A stretch of 64,000 nucleotides of DNA from Paenibacillus sp. NAIST15-1 (lineage in GTDB: Bacteria > Bacillota > Bacilli > Paenibacillales > Paenibacillaceae). Below are positions 49,091 through 57,900 of the stretch, one piece after another; position 1 is the stretch's first letter; every line of letters starts with the position of its first letter. The stretch lies in assembly GCF_001894745.1 (NCBI RefSeq), contig NZ_BBYF01000005.1, forward strand, positions 124,001-188,000, written 5' to 3'. Both the position numbers and the translations under genes were made by a program. The notes beneath the pieces were generated by a model. The model was not told the origin of the DNA. It saw only the letters and a program-made list of their open reading frames with translations, and ran no database searches.

Positions 49091-50056
49091 CTAGCTGCTC
49101 AAGAGGGTTCCTATCCCTCGGTTCATAGCCAGCTTATAGTAGTGATGGGCCATGGCGATATCGAATATCGCCATGCCCATAGGATTAAACATGATAGCAT
49201 CGTTTGGTCTTCGTTGTTTTAGTTCATTTTCCAGCACAATGTCCACAATGGATTTCGTGTGCTCTTTTTGCAATCCCATTTGTTCATTCATGTGCAGGAT
49301 ATCCGTATTTTCCCGACAAACCTCTTCCCAGTTATCGACTATAATGGATTTCGTGTGATTCAGAATTTCAGGCCTAAAATCCCGTAAGGATACATTCAGA
49401 ATAAGAGCATTGTCCTTAGGTTTTCGATCTATATAACCAGATTTGGACACCGTGCACGTGATAAATATATCCGAGTTTACATAAGCGTCTTCCCAGCTCT
49501 TGCAAATCTCCACTTTCCCCTCTAAATGCGAAATTTCCTCTGGTTGAACTCCTGCCACATCGTAAATATATATTTTGCTTAAGCGCTCTCCGAGCAATGA
49601 GCATAACATCTTCAAATGAAATTTACCGATCGGGCCAAATCCTACAATGCCTGCTTGAATATTTTCCAGCCGTTTCGTATTTTCATAGTATTTCACGATT
49701 AAGCCTGACACGGCTGATGTGCGTATGACGCTTATCAGCGAAGTATTGATAGTTGCTATCGGTACACCCGTTTCCGCGTCGTTAAGGATCGTTACCGAAT
49801 TGGCCCGAGGCAATCCTTTTTGTATATTATCTGGAAAACTGGCAATCCACTTTATTCCCGCGATCTGAAATGCGCCGCCTGCGTAGGCAGGCATCGCAAT
49901 GATGCGGTTGGCTTGATTCTGGAATCGTAAATAAGGTTTAATCGGTTGCGAGTATTCCTCATTCGCGATGCAACGAACCGCTCGTTCGATGACATCAATA
50001 TTGGCATCCCAATCCACACCGAGATCCAAAATATCGGCATGATTCAAATACAGCAT
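49091..50056 (-). CDS. sbnB: SbnB-like 2,3-diaminopropionate biosynthesis enzyme (ornithine cyclodeaminase family)
   Basis: A 321-residue NAD-dependent enzyme. MLYLNHADILDLGVDWDANI, RIIAMPAYAGGAFQIAGIKW and the Rossmann glycine motif GIVGFGPIGKFHLKML near residue 140 place it in the mu-crystallin/ornithine cyclodeaminase family. The length and the pattern NTSLISVIRTSAVSGL are those of SbnB. SbnB oxidises N-(1-amino-1-carboxy-2-ethyl)-glutamate made by SbnA to L-2,3-diaminopropionate, a building block of siderophores and peptide antibiotics. No SbnA is present here, but an NRPS scrap lies just upstream, so this is probably a survivor of a lost biosynthetic cluster. Confidence 0.8.
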   Translation of the reverse strand: MLYLNHADILDLGVDWDANIDVIERAVRCIANEEYSQPIKPYLRFQNQANRIIAMPAYAGGAFQIAGIKWIASFPDNIQKGLPRANSVTILNDAETGVPIATINTSLISVIRTSAVSGLIVKYYENTKRLENIQAGIVGFGPIGKFHLKMLCSLLGERLSKIYIYDVAGVQPEEISHLEGKVEICKSWEDAYVNSDIFITCTVSKSGYIDRKPKDNALILNVSLRDFRPEILNHTKSIIVDNWEEVCRENTDILHMNEQMGLQKEHTKSIVDIVLENELKQRRPNDAIMFNPMGMAIFDIAMAHHYYKLAMNRGIGTLLSS

Positions 50057-50113
50057 ATAGAGAACCTCCCGTCATTTGTACGGCCTTTGACCGGCACGCA
50101 GTTAAAATAGTGA

Positions 50114-50998
50114 CTATCTAAGCTTTTTCCCAAATTGCTGAACGCGGTCCTGCGAGCATAAAACTCCGATTATGCGATCTTCGACCTTTATAAATTCAAT
50201 TTCAATCTCTACCGATCTAGCAAAATATGATAGCTCTGAGAGCGGAAACAATTCAAACTTGGATTGATCTTGCCCACTAATTAGTAGCTTCGTTCCATCA
50301 CTATCAATTACCAGTTTGTAATCACTATGCAGTTCGTACTCCCCAACAAAATCTGTGAAGTCGCTTGGAGATACCTCAATGGTCATTTTTTGGCCCGGAT
50401 AGTAGTTCGGCCAATGATACTCTTCGGCAATAGCCGAAAGGATATTTTGTATGATCGGTAAACTGTGATCTGTATTTACCATCACAACTGCCCCGTATCC
50501 AAGCTTGCTGTAGCCAACAAAGCGGCTGCAGTATCCTTCATTAATACCTTGCTGTCCAAAACGATGATACTCATCCTGTCCGCCTAACGCAAAACCTAGC
50601 CCCGTGTATAGATCTCGGTACGGTTTCATCATCTCGTTCACGGAGGAGTTTCTCAGGAATACATCCGACTTGCCGATTATTGCTTCCTGGATAGCGATGA
50701 TAAATTTTGCTAAATCAGTCGCCTGGTTTGCCCTTTCATTCAATTCCTTATAAGTAATTTGCCGCCCTTCGCAAACAACGGCAATATGACTTGGAGTATG
50801 GGAAACCTGTGCTTCAAAAAGCTCGCTGATCGATTGATGGAATGGATACTCTGTATTCAACTGATTAACGATAAGGAGGATCTGCTTCTCTTCCTCGGAA
50901 AATATATCGAAATCGGCCAATGGAACATCCATATGAAATAGCGCCTCTTTGTTGTGTGAGAAAATAATCAGCTTTCTTCCTTTGGCCAACCGCCCCAC
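50114..50998 (-). pseudogene. Chimera: NRPS linker/adenylation start fused to serine-hydrolase C-terminus
   Basis: An uninterrupted 294-codon frame made of two unrelated proteins. Residues ~33-92 are the inter-domain linker and first strand of an NRPS adenylation domain (SEEEKQILLIVNQLN, HQSISELFEAQVSHTPSHIA, ITYKELNERANQ). At residue 93 it switches to the C-terminal two thirds of a class C beta-lactamase-like serine hydrolase (YRDLYTGLGFALGG, YGAVVMVNTDHSLPIIQNIL) and a lipocalin-like tail. The SxxK nucleophile motif is missing. It is best explained by a deletion that removed most of an NRPS gene and the start of its neighbour. Expression possible, function doubtful. Confidence 0.75.
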
Positions 50999-51366
50999 AA
51001 ATGCCCCATATGACCGTCCGGATCGCGGAAAGTGAAGCCGTACCCGCCCTGTGGCTTGTACACCATTTCGCCGATATCGTTCCCTTTCTTCTTTAACTCC
51101 TCGTACACTTCATGAATATTGTCTACCTCCAGCGAGATGATTGGCTGATGCTCTCCACTGCTATTCGTAAAGTCCAGCTTTGGCACCTCTGGGCATCGAA
51201 TAAGCCCAAGTCCGACTCCCCCGACGTTAAGCCAAGCCTCTTGGTCACCCGGGGAGTATTCGAAAGTGAACGGAATACTGAGTACCTCATTGTACCACCT
51301 AACGGAAACCTCTAGATCACGAACCGGCAATGAAACAACTGCATAGTTTTTTATCTTTATTTCCAT
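50968..51366 (-). CDS. VOC-family (glyoxalase/bleomycin-resistance fold) protein A
   Basis: A 132-residue protein of two beta-alpha-beta-beta-beta modules: YAVVSLPVRDLEVSVRWYNE opens the first, IISLEVDNIHEVYEELKKKG the second, and FRDPDGHMGHLWGGWP closes it. VOC proteins bind a metal or sequester small molecules; this one has the DPDG..H ending. ATG 51366 overlaps the stop of the preceding VOC relic (TAATG), and its own end overlaps the NRPS chimera frame by 31 nt. GGAGGAAT upstream. Ligand unknown. Confidence 0.8.
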   Translation of the reverse strand: MEIKIKNYAVVSLPVRDLEVSVRWYNEVLSIPFTFEYSPGDQEAWLNVGGVGLGLIRCPEVPKLDFTNSSGEHQPIISLEVDNIHEVYEELKKKGNDIGEMVYKPQGGYGFTFRDPDGHMGHLWGGWPKEES

Positions 51367-51617
51367 TATGTGTATTCCTCCTTGTTAAATATATTGATTT
51401 CAAGGCTTCTGTAATCACAATTCCCCATCGGCTTATCTGCAGCGAATTGAACAACTGGGATGTTGAATACGTGTTCTGGTGAATATATCTTGCTGTCTAA
51501 TACGATATTCGTTTCCCCCTGCATTGGAAGCACATAAATATGGCCAAATAATATTTCTCCATCAGTTGGCATGCCGAGTAATTTGCAATACCAATCTCTT
51601 GTGTTCTCAATATTGCT
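51366..51617 (-). pseudogene. VOC-family relic, 5' truncated
   Basis: The frame opens directly after the stop of the GyrI-like gene (TAA-GTA) and reads VSNIENTRDWYCKLLGMPTD then ILFGHIYVLPMQGETNIVLD, the first module of a VOC protein. It lacks the start and the second module (last residues NIFNKEEYT look foreign). A 68-codon ORF from ATG 51572 is possible but would lack a complete fold. Confidence 0.65.
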
Positions 51618-51620
51618 TAC

Positions 51621-52067
51621 TTAATCGATAACTGGAACGAATACATCTACTTTTCCTGGCCATTCCGGATCTTCAAATTGATAGACCTCGAGTGCAAGTG
51701 CCTTCGAATTGTTTTCAAATCCATTGTTTGCAATGTAAGTATGGATTTGTTCATAAGGGTCTTTTTCTGTTCTTGTTGTCGCATAGGAATGTGGCGGAGC
51801 TGTAAAACCAATCATGCCTTCAGGGATATCCTCAAGAGTACTTACTTCCATGCAGAAAAAATAAGTAAATAGTACTTCCGATGAGAAGTGCGGACACACA
51901 TATTCATGTGAATTGATTACGTTTTTGATTTCATGTTTGCGATTCAAGAAAGATTCTTTTGTAGCTTCAACTCTCTTTGGGTCATGATTCTGAAAACTAG
52001 ATGTTACTGGAATGCCGATAAATTTCTTTTCCTGGAGGTGAACAATCTCGACTTGGTCTTGGTTCAT
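51621..52067 (-). CDS. GyrI-like small-molecule-binding protein
   Basis: A 148-residue stand-alone effector-binding domain of the GyrI/SbmC/AraC-effector fold (VEIVHLQEKKFIGIPVTSSF at the start, DIPEGMIGFTAPPHSYATTR in the second module, EVYQFEDPEWPGKVDVFVPV at the end). The last segment, with its acidic residue before the final strand, is typical. Such domains bind cationic or planar drugs and may protect targets or sense ligands. ATG 52067 is 9 nt from AAAGGAG; ATG 52073 is too close. Encoded within a run of VOC genes. Confidence 0.8.
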   Translation of the reverse strand: MNQDQVEIVHLQEKKFIGIPVTSSFQNHDPKRVEATKESFLNRKHEIKNVINSHEYVCPHFSSEVLFTYFFCMEVSTLEDIPEGMIGFTAPPHSYATTRTEKDPYEQIHTYIANNGFENNSKALALEVYQFEDPEWPGKVDVFVPVID

Positions 52068-52086
52068 ATTCATTTCTCCTTTGAAA

Positions 52087-52497
52087 TTATTTCGTAAAGC
52101 TTTTGAGCCATCTTGAATCCTGATTCAAATCAATCAAACTGAGCAAGTTTCCATCTGGATCTTCAAAATCCATTAAATAAAAATCGCCATTGTCACGGAT
52201 ATCAAACACGTTTACTCCATTGTTCTTCAGATACTCATGAGCAGAGTGGACATCCTCGGTTAAGAAGTTATAGTAAGGTGTGATTAATGCATCTTTGTTC
52301 TTAAATGTAACCGGCTGCTTTTCATCTACTTGTATCAGTCCCAATACAGTAGGAGTATGATTCAGTTTCAATGTTGCACCCAATCCCCAATTTACGGTTA
52401 GTTGAAAGCCTAAGATGCTCTCATACCAGTGAATGGACTCTTCAAGATTTTTGACTGGAATAAAGATACTTCCGATTTCTCTAATAATAGCACCCAT
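52087..52497 (-). CDS. VOC-family protein B
   Basis: A 136-residue two-module VOC protein: IGSIFIPVKNLEESIHWYES (first module), PYYNFLTEDVHSAHEYLKNN (second), and the closing FEDPDGNLLSLIDLN. ATG 52497 lies 8 nt after GAGG; a GTG at 52506 is less likely. It lies 19 nt before the GyrI-like gene on the same transcript. No substrate can be assigned. Confidence 0.8.
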   Translation of the reverse strand: MGAIIREIGSIFIPVKNLEESIHWYESILGFQLTVNWGLGATLKLNHTPTVLGLIQVDEKQPVTFKNKDALITPYYNFLTEDVHSAHEYLKNNGVNVFDIRDNGDFYLMDFEDPDGNLLSLIDLNQDSRWLKSFTK

Positions 52498-52535
52498 CGA
52501 AGTCACCTCATCTGATTTGTTGAAAATCTAACGAG

Positions 52536-52934
52536 TTAGTAATTTAGTTCGCAGTCGTGGTTCTCCCAAATATCAAATAGGTTGCCATCCAGATCTTCCA
52601 ATACAAAGAATTTCCCGTACTTCCCCTTATCGCTAATGTTTCCGACATTCACGTCTTCTGATTTCAAATAGGTATGTAAAGACTCAATATCATTTGTGAA
52701 AAAGGTTATGATCCATCTCTTCTTATTGTTAATTTCGAATACGGCTCTCGTGTCGTTATCACTTTGAATTAAGTCTAATATAGGCCTATTGCCCCTAAAC
52801 AAACTTAAATATCCTTCCCGCTGGTGTCGAATGTTAAATCCAAAGTGTTTCACATACCATTCTGCTGATTTCTCGATGTTAGCCACAGGAATGACATTGT
52901 ATGCAATTCCAAGGATTTTCCCGTCACTCATCAT
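52536..52934 (-). CDS. VOC-family protein C
   Basis: A 132-residue VOC protein: LGIAYNVIPVANIEKSAEWY, then ITFFTNDIESLHTYLKSEDV and the closing LEDLDGNLFDIWENHD. AGGAGG precedes two adjacent ATG codons (52934 and 52931); either may be used. It is related to protein B in order and probably arose by duplication; both share the FxxxDxDGNL ending. It forms the upstream end of the VOC/GyrI run. Confidence 0.8.
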   Translation of the reverse strand: MMSDGKILGIAYNVIPVANIEKSAEWYVKHFGFNIRHQREGYLSLFRGNRPILDLIQSDNDTRAVFEINNKKRWIITFFTNDIESLHTYLKSEDVNVGNISDKGKYGKFFVLEDLDGNLFDIWENHDCELNY

Positions 52935-52954
52935 ATTGCCTCCTATCAGAGTAA

Positions 52955-53053
52955 CTATCGATTCCCCATATTCGTTAGACCTGTACAAGGAATACCTAGA
53001 ATATTCGTTTTCTTGAGGTGTACAATCTCAATCGAGATGGTCAAGAAGATCAT
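52955..53053 (-). pseudogene. GyrI-like domain relic (N-terminal strand)
   Basis: The end of an 84-codon frame (52955-53209) reads IEIVHLKKTNILGIPCTGLT, equal in pattern to the N-terminus of the intact GyrI-like protein (VEIVHLQEKKFIGIPVTSSF), then stops. The upstream part of the frame was not recognised and has no ribosome site. Confidence 0.5.
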
Positions 53054-53209
53054 TTCTGAATGCTTAAGGTTTTTAGGTTCTTCGGCAATTTCATAAAATG
53101 TCCTCATGTATTTTACGGCGAACAGCCTTATGGCTCCATCGGAACCTGTTAGAATGTGTTGGTGTGCTAATATGAAGTCCTGTTGGTGGGTTTCTAGAGT
53201 TCTCTCCAT

Positions 53210-54053
53210 CGACTTGCCTTGGAAGAGCGTGGGGCGCGAATGCTGGTACGTTACGCGAAAACTATAATTTTAGAAGTTAGTGCTCAAAACCATTAGTTTC
53301 TAGCTAGTTGAGATATTTAATATAATAGAACAATTGTTCTCTTTTGTAAATATAAACAATTTATTTCTTTCCGGAATATCGCATAGCCTTTGTATTCACG
53401 AATACAAAAGGCTTAAGGCGCGTAGTACCGGGAGGCTTTTCTACTTTGATTCTCATGGTGTTAGATGATGGCGGCGATCTACTTGGGGGTCATCAAAGGT
53501 TAACTATTTATCTGTTTAACTCTAAATAATTCATATTATAATCTTCTCCTAAGAAATTCACCTCTTCAGAAAATCCATTAAATCCCCACTCACCATTCAC
53601 GTTAAGAGTAAAGCGATATTCTCCTTCCCCAACCCTTTAGCTCCTCATCATTAGCTCTCCCCTACAATTACACTGAATATATATTATAAGTTTGGCCGTA
53701 GTCGCGTATTTCAAAATTATAACAGATCCAAGTATTTGTTACTTGAAATTTCCCGGGTAAGCGCAGAATTCGCTAAAACAATCCACCTACTGACAGAATA
53801 GCTCAGATTGGTTTACGCCGAGTTCTTCCAACGCAACTACAAATCATAATGCATGCGAGCTAGAACCTGTAACCACTGCACCTCTGCGCCCATATTGTTA
53901 ACATAATGTTATTACTGTTAACTCAACGCCACTTCTCATCACATTATTCAATTCAGCACGAGTTTTAATACCAACAGACTTGAGTCTGCTCGAATCTATC
54001 TTCATAATAAATTTATTATCTTATACATTCATTTTCACTTCCTGGCAGAAAGG
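53210..54053. other. Gene-poor interval with one minus-strand C-terminal scrap and a hairpin
   Basis: No intact gene. On the minus strand 53628-53508 an open stretch reads EYRFTLNVNGEWGFNGFSEE then VNFLGEDYNMNYLELNR and stop, which looks like a real protein C-terminus of unknown family. A palindrome at 53394-53413 (GCCTTTGTATTC / GAATACAAAAGGC) has no clear T tract. The rest is unassigned. Confidence 0.4.
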
Positions 54054-54062
54054 ATGCCCAAT

Positions 54063-54470
54063 ATGAACAGCAATTCGAATATACGAACCAAACGCGATAT
54101 TACCAATGCATTTACGGAACTGCTGACGACTAAGACTTTTTCATCATCCATTACTATTCAGGATATTTGCGAAAAATCGTTTGTTCACCGCAGTACCTTC
54201 TATCGTTACTATGAAGACAAGTATGATTTGCTCAACAAAGTCACGACCATGATTGCAACTGACTTTTTCCAGAATGTGAATAGCAACCGTGAGTCATTGC
54301 ATTCTTTCTACGAGCAAATGCTGAATTATGTAGAAGAACACAAACAACTGTTCCTTAACCTTACGATTAAAAACAATAACAATGATGTATACAATGAGTT
54401 GGTGAAAATTACAAAATTTCGAAACAGGAATTAATTGAAACGCTCCAAACATTGATGGAGTAACGGAACA
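54063..54470 (+). pseudogene. TetR-family regulator, frameshifted
   Basis: ATG 54063 follows AAAGGA. The HTH is complete (RDITNAFTELLTTKTFSSSI, then ICEKSFVHRSTFYRYYEDKY), followed by the first ligand-domain helices. The frame ends at 54434 after KITKFRNRN, but a +1 reading from about 54412 continues SKQELIETLQTLM before another stop, so the gene was frameshifted and truncated at about 135 residues. It stands just before an MMPL fragment that it may once have controlled. Confidence 0.7.
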
Positions 54471-54578
54471 TTTTGCGACAATTGTCTTATTCTGAAACAT
54501 ATATCTCTAATTGAATGTCGTGTCCCCACTATCTACTCTGCTATATTCGTCATGACAAAAACGAAGGAGGAGCATGAG

Positions 54579-54932
54579 TTGGACAGATTATTTACTACAT
54601 TCGGGGATTTCATCATTCGACGTTCCAAATTCACGATCATCGTGATCACGATATTGACCTTATTTTTTGCTATTGGTCTTCCGAAGCTTGATATGCAAAT
54701 GGGCAACAACATATTCGTGAATGAAGCGTCTGATGTATTCAAACGCACGACAACCTATCAGGAGCAATTTGGCGGAGAATCCATTTTCGTTATGATAAGC
54801 GGAGATCCGCAAGTTCTTTTCGCCCAAAAAACTTCACAGGAAATCGTTCGCTTTGCTCAGAAAGCCGGTCAAATCAAGGATATTACAGGCAGCATGCACT
54901 ATATTGGCTTAATGAATGAAAATGATATATAA
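54579..54932 (+). pseudogene. MMPL/RND-family transporter, N-terminal fragment
   Basis: TTG 54579 is preceded by AAGGAGGAG. The 117 codons contain the first membrane helix (FTIIVITILTLFFAIGLPKL) and start of the first extracytoplasmic domain (ASDVFKRTTTYQEQFGGESI, FVMISGDPQVLF) of YdgH/MMPL lipid or drug exporters, which normally exceed 700 residues. The frame ends at 54932 and nothing of the remainder is present. Likely inactive. Confidence 0.75.
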
Positions 54933-54965
54933 TGGAAGGATAGTGAATGAGGGAGGGTGAATCGC

Positions 54966-55163
54966 ATGAAAAGATGGTGGTCATCACATCCCAAACTTTC
55001 AAACAGCATGAACTTCATAATAACGGCTTTTTGCTTGTGTTTCGTTCCATTGTACATATTGCCGGATCATGTTTTTTGGGGCTTGGTAATTGGTTGTGCG
55101 CTTTCCGTACTGTTGAATAGTATGATCGGTACGAACTGGAGATCTTCGAAGTTTCAATCTTAG
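54966..55163 (+). CDS. Small two-helix membrane protein
   Basis: A 65-residue ORF from ATG 54966 with GGGAGGGTGA upstream. Two helices are predicted (MNFIITAFCLCFVPLYIL and FWGLVIGCALSVLLNSMIG) flanked by basic residues (MKRWWSSHPK; TNWRSSKFQS). It may once have been the third gene behind the TetR and MMPL genes. No family recognised. Confidence 0.5.
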   Translation: MKRWWSSHPKLSNSMNFIITAFCLCFVPLYILPDHVFWGLVIGCALSVLLNSMIGTNWRSSKFQS

Positions 55164-55172
55164 ATTGTGAAC

Positions 55173-55206
55173 AAGCCGCAGGACTAGGTAATAGTTCGTG
55201 CGGCTT
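55173..55206. terminator. Repeated hairpin, third relative
   Basis: AAGCCGCA (55173-55180) pairs with TGCGGCTT (55199-55206). Same arms as the hairpins at 44542 and 46405 but with a different loop. The minus-strand PfpI-like ORF ends inside it. Confidence 0.6.
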
Positions 55207-55696
55207 TAATATTACGATTTGAATGGATCAAGCCCATTGGGGTAGTACTCCTAACTCCAAACAACACCTCGCCTTTCTCAATGAGTTCATTTTGCGCCAA
55301 ATCGTGCATCGTCGCCTTTCGACCATTCAATATACCGGAGGCAGCTAGCAGCATACCTCCTGTACAAACTCCAGCAACAATCGTTCCTTCGTTGTGCATC
55401 TCGCTAATCAGTTTGGTTAGGGTTCCAATCTTTTCTTGTTTTCGCGCCCCATGTTCAGCTTTATGATTCCAGCCACCACCAGGTACAATTAACAGATCTG
55501 GACGATTATCCATTCGTAAAAAATCATTTAGTTTAAGCGTAACTCCAAACGAAGTAGTCATTTCTTGTTTTGGTTCACTTGATATGGAGTCAACCTTGAA
55601 AGGAGCCCCTTCTTCTATTGCTCTTTTGTGTACCTCAAAGGGTGCGAAAGAGACAAGCTCTCCGAAGCCGTCAAACAATACAATTTGTATTTTCAT
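55184..55696 (-). CDS. DJ-1/PfpI-family protein, C-terminus probably truncated
   Basis: A 170-residue class I glutamine-amidotransferase-like protein. MKIQIVLFDGFGELVSFAPF and LLIVPGGGW are the N-terminal strands, and AGVCTGGMLLAASGIL carries the nucleophile Cys at the elbow. Family members then have a VVDDG..VT..G segment and a final helix; here the sequence after KATMHDLAQNELI ends instead in GVRSTTPMGLIHSNRNIKAA and stops within a repeated hairpin. About 30 residues of the normal end are missing, so activity is uncertain. No strong ribosome site was seen before ATG 55696. Confidence 0.7.
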   Translation of the reverse strand: MKIQIVLFDGFGELVSFAPFEVHKRAIEEGAPFKVDSISSEPKQEMTTSFGVTLKLNDFLRMDNRPDLLIVPGGGWNHKAEHGARKQEKIGTLTKLISEMHNEGTIVAGVCTGGMLLAASGILNGRKATMHDLAQNELIEKGEVLFGVRSTTPMGLIHSNRNIKAARTIT

Positions 55697-55780
55697 TTTT
55701 GAACACCGTCCATGTTCGGAAAGAATTTTGTATTCTTCTGCCAGTTCGCTGAGTTCCCATGAATAAAGAAAGGTTCCGTA

Positions 55781-56590
55781 TTAATTTTGTATATAATAAT
55801 CTTGCCCTCTAAAGCCGTTAAATACTGATAGGAGCCCACAAAGACGAAGCCGATTTTGATCAATAACATGTTCGCCATATGCTTTCACAAATCTATTGGC
55901 ATAGTCAGCGCTTTTCAAGTTGAATTGTAGAGACCATAGCGCCCAGAAGATATCATAATGCCGATCTCCTATCCCGCCATACCCTACATCTATGAAGCCA
56001 TTCCGTTTATTATTTTGCAGAATTAAGTTCGGCAAGCAATAGTCGCCATGTATGATCACTTTGTCTTCTTCAGCGTATTTATATAGAGACACCATATCTT
56101 TATATGCGGATTCTCTACTGGTATATCCCATATAGTGAAGAAGGCTCTTTTCTGCCTTCCCTTCCCTGTAATTGAGCTCTGCCCGGATGAACATTTCCTC
56201 TAGCCCGTTCGTAACAGGGCAATCCGTATGTGGAATTTGATGCAAATGTAGAAGGCTTTCCGCAAATACATCGCATAAATGCTCTGGGTGAGCTATATAT
56301 TCATCGCTTGCTGCATGTGAACCGGGAATTCGTTCGGTGATCAGATAATCATTATTATCATTGGAACTGTAGTGTATTACGCTTGGGCATATGCCTTTAT
56401 GATGCAAATAGCTCGTCATGATGGCTTCACGCTGCATTTGTTCTTTTGGAGTTACTTTTAGGAAGACATCGTAGGATTGATTTTTCATGTGATATACTGA
56501 TGATCTTGCGGTTTTCTTAACGACTGTCACTTCTGCTTCACTGAAGTAGGCTTGTATCTCGATTGGAAATAGTTCGGTTATAACTCTCAC
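55781..56590 (-). CDS. Aminoglycoside phosphotransferase-family kinase (APH(3')-like)
   Basis: A 269-residue small-molecule kinase. YDVFLKVTPKEQMQREAIMT supplies the ATP-binding Lys and Glu, VIIHGDYCLPNLILQ the catalytic loop (HGD.C.PN), and NGFIDVGYGGIGDRHYDIFW the metal-binding DxG with the APH(3') context GR.GxxDRxxD. This is the strong signature of APH(3')-type kinases that phosphorylate kanamycin-like drugs. Identity to known resistance enzymes cannot be judged here. The GTG start (56590) overlaps the stop of the GNAT gene upstream, so they are co-translated. Confidence 0.8.
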   Translation of the reverse strand: MRVITELFPIEIQAYFSEAEVTVVKKTARSSVYHMKNQSYDVFLKVTPKEQMQREAIMTSYLHHKGICPSVIHYSSNDNNDYLITERIPGSHAASDEYIAHPEHLCDVFAESLLHLHQIPHTDCPVTNGLEEMFIRAELNYREGKAEKSLLHYMGYTSRESAYKDMVSLYKYAEEDKVIIHGDYCLPNLILQNNKRNGFIDVGYGGIGDRHYDIFWALWSLQFNLKSADYANRFVKAYGEHVIDQNRLRLCGLLSVFNGFRGQDYYIQN

Positions 56591-57486
56591 CTCGATTCAA
56601 CTGACAATATCTCACTTGGCGGTCTGCTCATTCGGGTGTCAGGTCTATAGTATTTGGTTAGCCAGTGGTACAATGACTTTTCATTGAAACCAAGACTTTC
56701 ATATAACTTCCTCGCATAATTGCCTTTCACAACCCCCAGCTGAACGATGGTATTGCCGCGACGCATGATTTCATTTACAAGAAATGAAACGAATGGTCTG
56801 CCATATCCTTGAGATTGGAGATCATGCCGAACAGAAACATGACTCAGCTCATTGCCATCAATATTTCCAACCCCTGCGATTTCCCCTTCAACAAGAAGCA
56901 CGTATATGTTGCTTTTGTTATCGAACATGCGCTTTCGTTCATTTTCATTCGGTGGGAAATAATAAGTCGGAAGCAAATCCAAACTTTCATGCAACTTGTA
57001 AAAAGCGACCTCGATAAGTATATGACAGGTCTCATAATCATCATCTTCATAAGGTCTAACCGAAATATGCTGTTCAGGAAGATAGCCACCTTCCCGTTCC
57101 ATGATGTGAGACGACCAACTGATGTAGTAACCATTCTTATATAAAAATTGCAAAGTAGAACGATCGCCATCCATGCATCCACCCATCGAACGTTCTACAA
57201 TCTTGTGTGGGGAGAGCAAGTGGTCTACCTTCGCCATGAGGGCAGTTCCAATCCCCCTCCTTCTGTATTCCTTGCTAACATAAATCGTTGTCTGTGCTTT
57301 TCTCTTTATCCCATCAATGGATAGGAAACCTACTGTTATGCCGTTGTAGCGGGCGACAAATATACCATCCGGGAACATTCTCTCGCATCTTAGCAATTCT
57401 TTAAACTGTTCATCTCCACACAACATAGCTCTGATTGAATTTTTATCCCTTTCAGGTTGGTATGGTTCTATTATCAGATCTTCCAT
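56587..57486 (-). CDS. Tandem-GNAT acetyltransferase
   Basis: A 299-residue protein with two GNAT folds. In the first, TTIYVSKEYRRRGIGTALMA holds the acetyl-CoA pyrophosphate loop (RRRGIGTAL). In the second, VSVRHDLQSQGYGRPFVSF has the looser Q.QGYGR form. Acceptor unknown; antibiotic or protein N-acetylation are both possible. ATG 57486 (8 nt after GGGAG) is preferred to the upstream starts. It overlaps the downstream kinase by GTGA, suggesting one resistance or detoxification unit. Confidence 0.82.
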   Translation of the reverse strand: MEDLIIEPYQPERDKNSIRAMLCGDEQFKELLRCERMFPDGIFVARYNGITVGFLSIDGIKRKAQTTIYVSKEYRRRGIGTALMAKVDHLLSPHKIVERSMGGCMDGDRSTLQFLYKNGYYISWSSHIMEREGGYLPEQHISVRPYEDDDYETCHILIEVAFYKLHESLDLLPTYYFPPNENERKRMFDNKSNIYVLLVEGEIAGVGNIDGNELSHVSVRHDLQSQGYGRPFVSFLVNEIMRRGNTIVQLGVVKGNYARKLYESLGFNEKSLYHWLTKYYRPDTRMSRPPSEILSVESR

Positions 57487-57900
57487 GCGCATACTCCCTT
57501 TCGTTAGACTAGTTGATTTTGGGGAGTCATATTTTACCACATGCATATGTGTAAGTACTAGTTATTTTTTAACAGTATTCTACACGAACAATTCGTAATC
57601 TCTATGTATCCACATAAAGCTTCCCTTCATAATCGGTAGAGAAGACGAAGATTTACACTGAGATATCGACTGCCACGTTATCCTCTTCATATGCTTCACC
57701 TCATGGACAGTGATATAGGGAATCTCACTCCTCCACCTTTCCCACCTGCTATAATGATGCACGTAGGGGACATTAATTCTACTCGCTTCTCCGTTCGTGA
57801 AAAAGGCAGCTGACCCCAAGGAGCCGGCTGCCGCCAATTATCTTTATTGAGTTATCGTCCCGTTAGCCAAATCATTCTTCGAGGCATGCAACAATGATTA
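57487..57900. other. Intergenic region with a terminator
   Basis: Apart from the hairpin at 57801-57832 no feature is supported. An 86-codon minus-strand frame (57580-57837) has no ribosome site and begins inside the hairpin. Confidence 0.5.
57801..57832 (-). terminator. Terminator of the alpha/beta hydrolase gene (minus strand)
   Basis: GGCAGC (57805-57810) pairs with GCTGCC (57827-57832) with inner GG/CC pairing; the minus-strand side continues TTTTTC. Confidence 0.8.
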
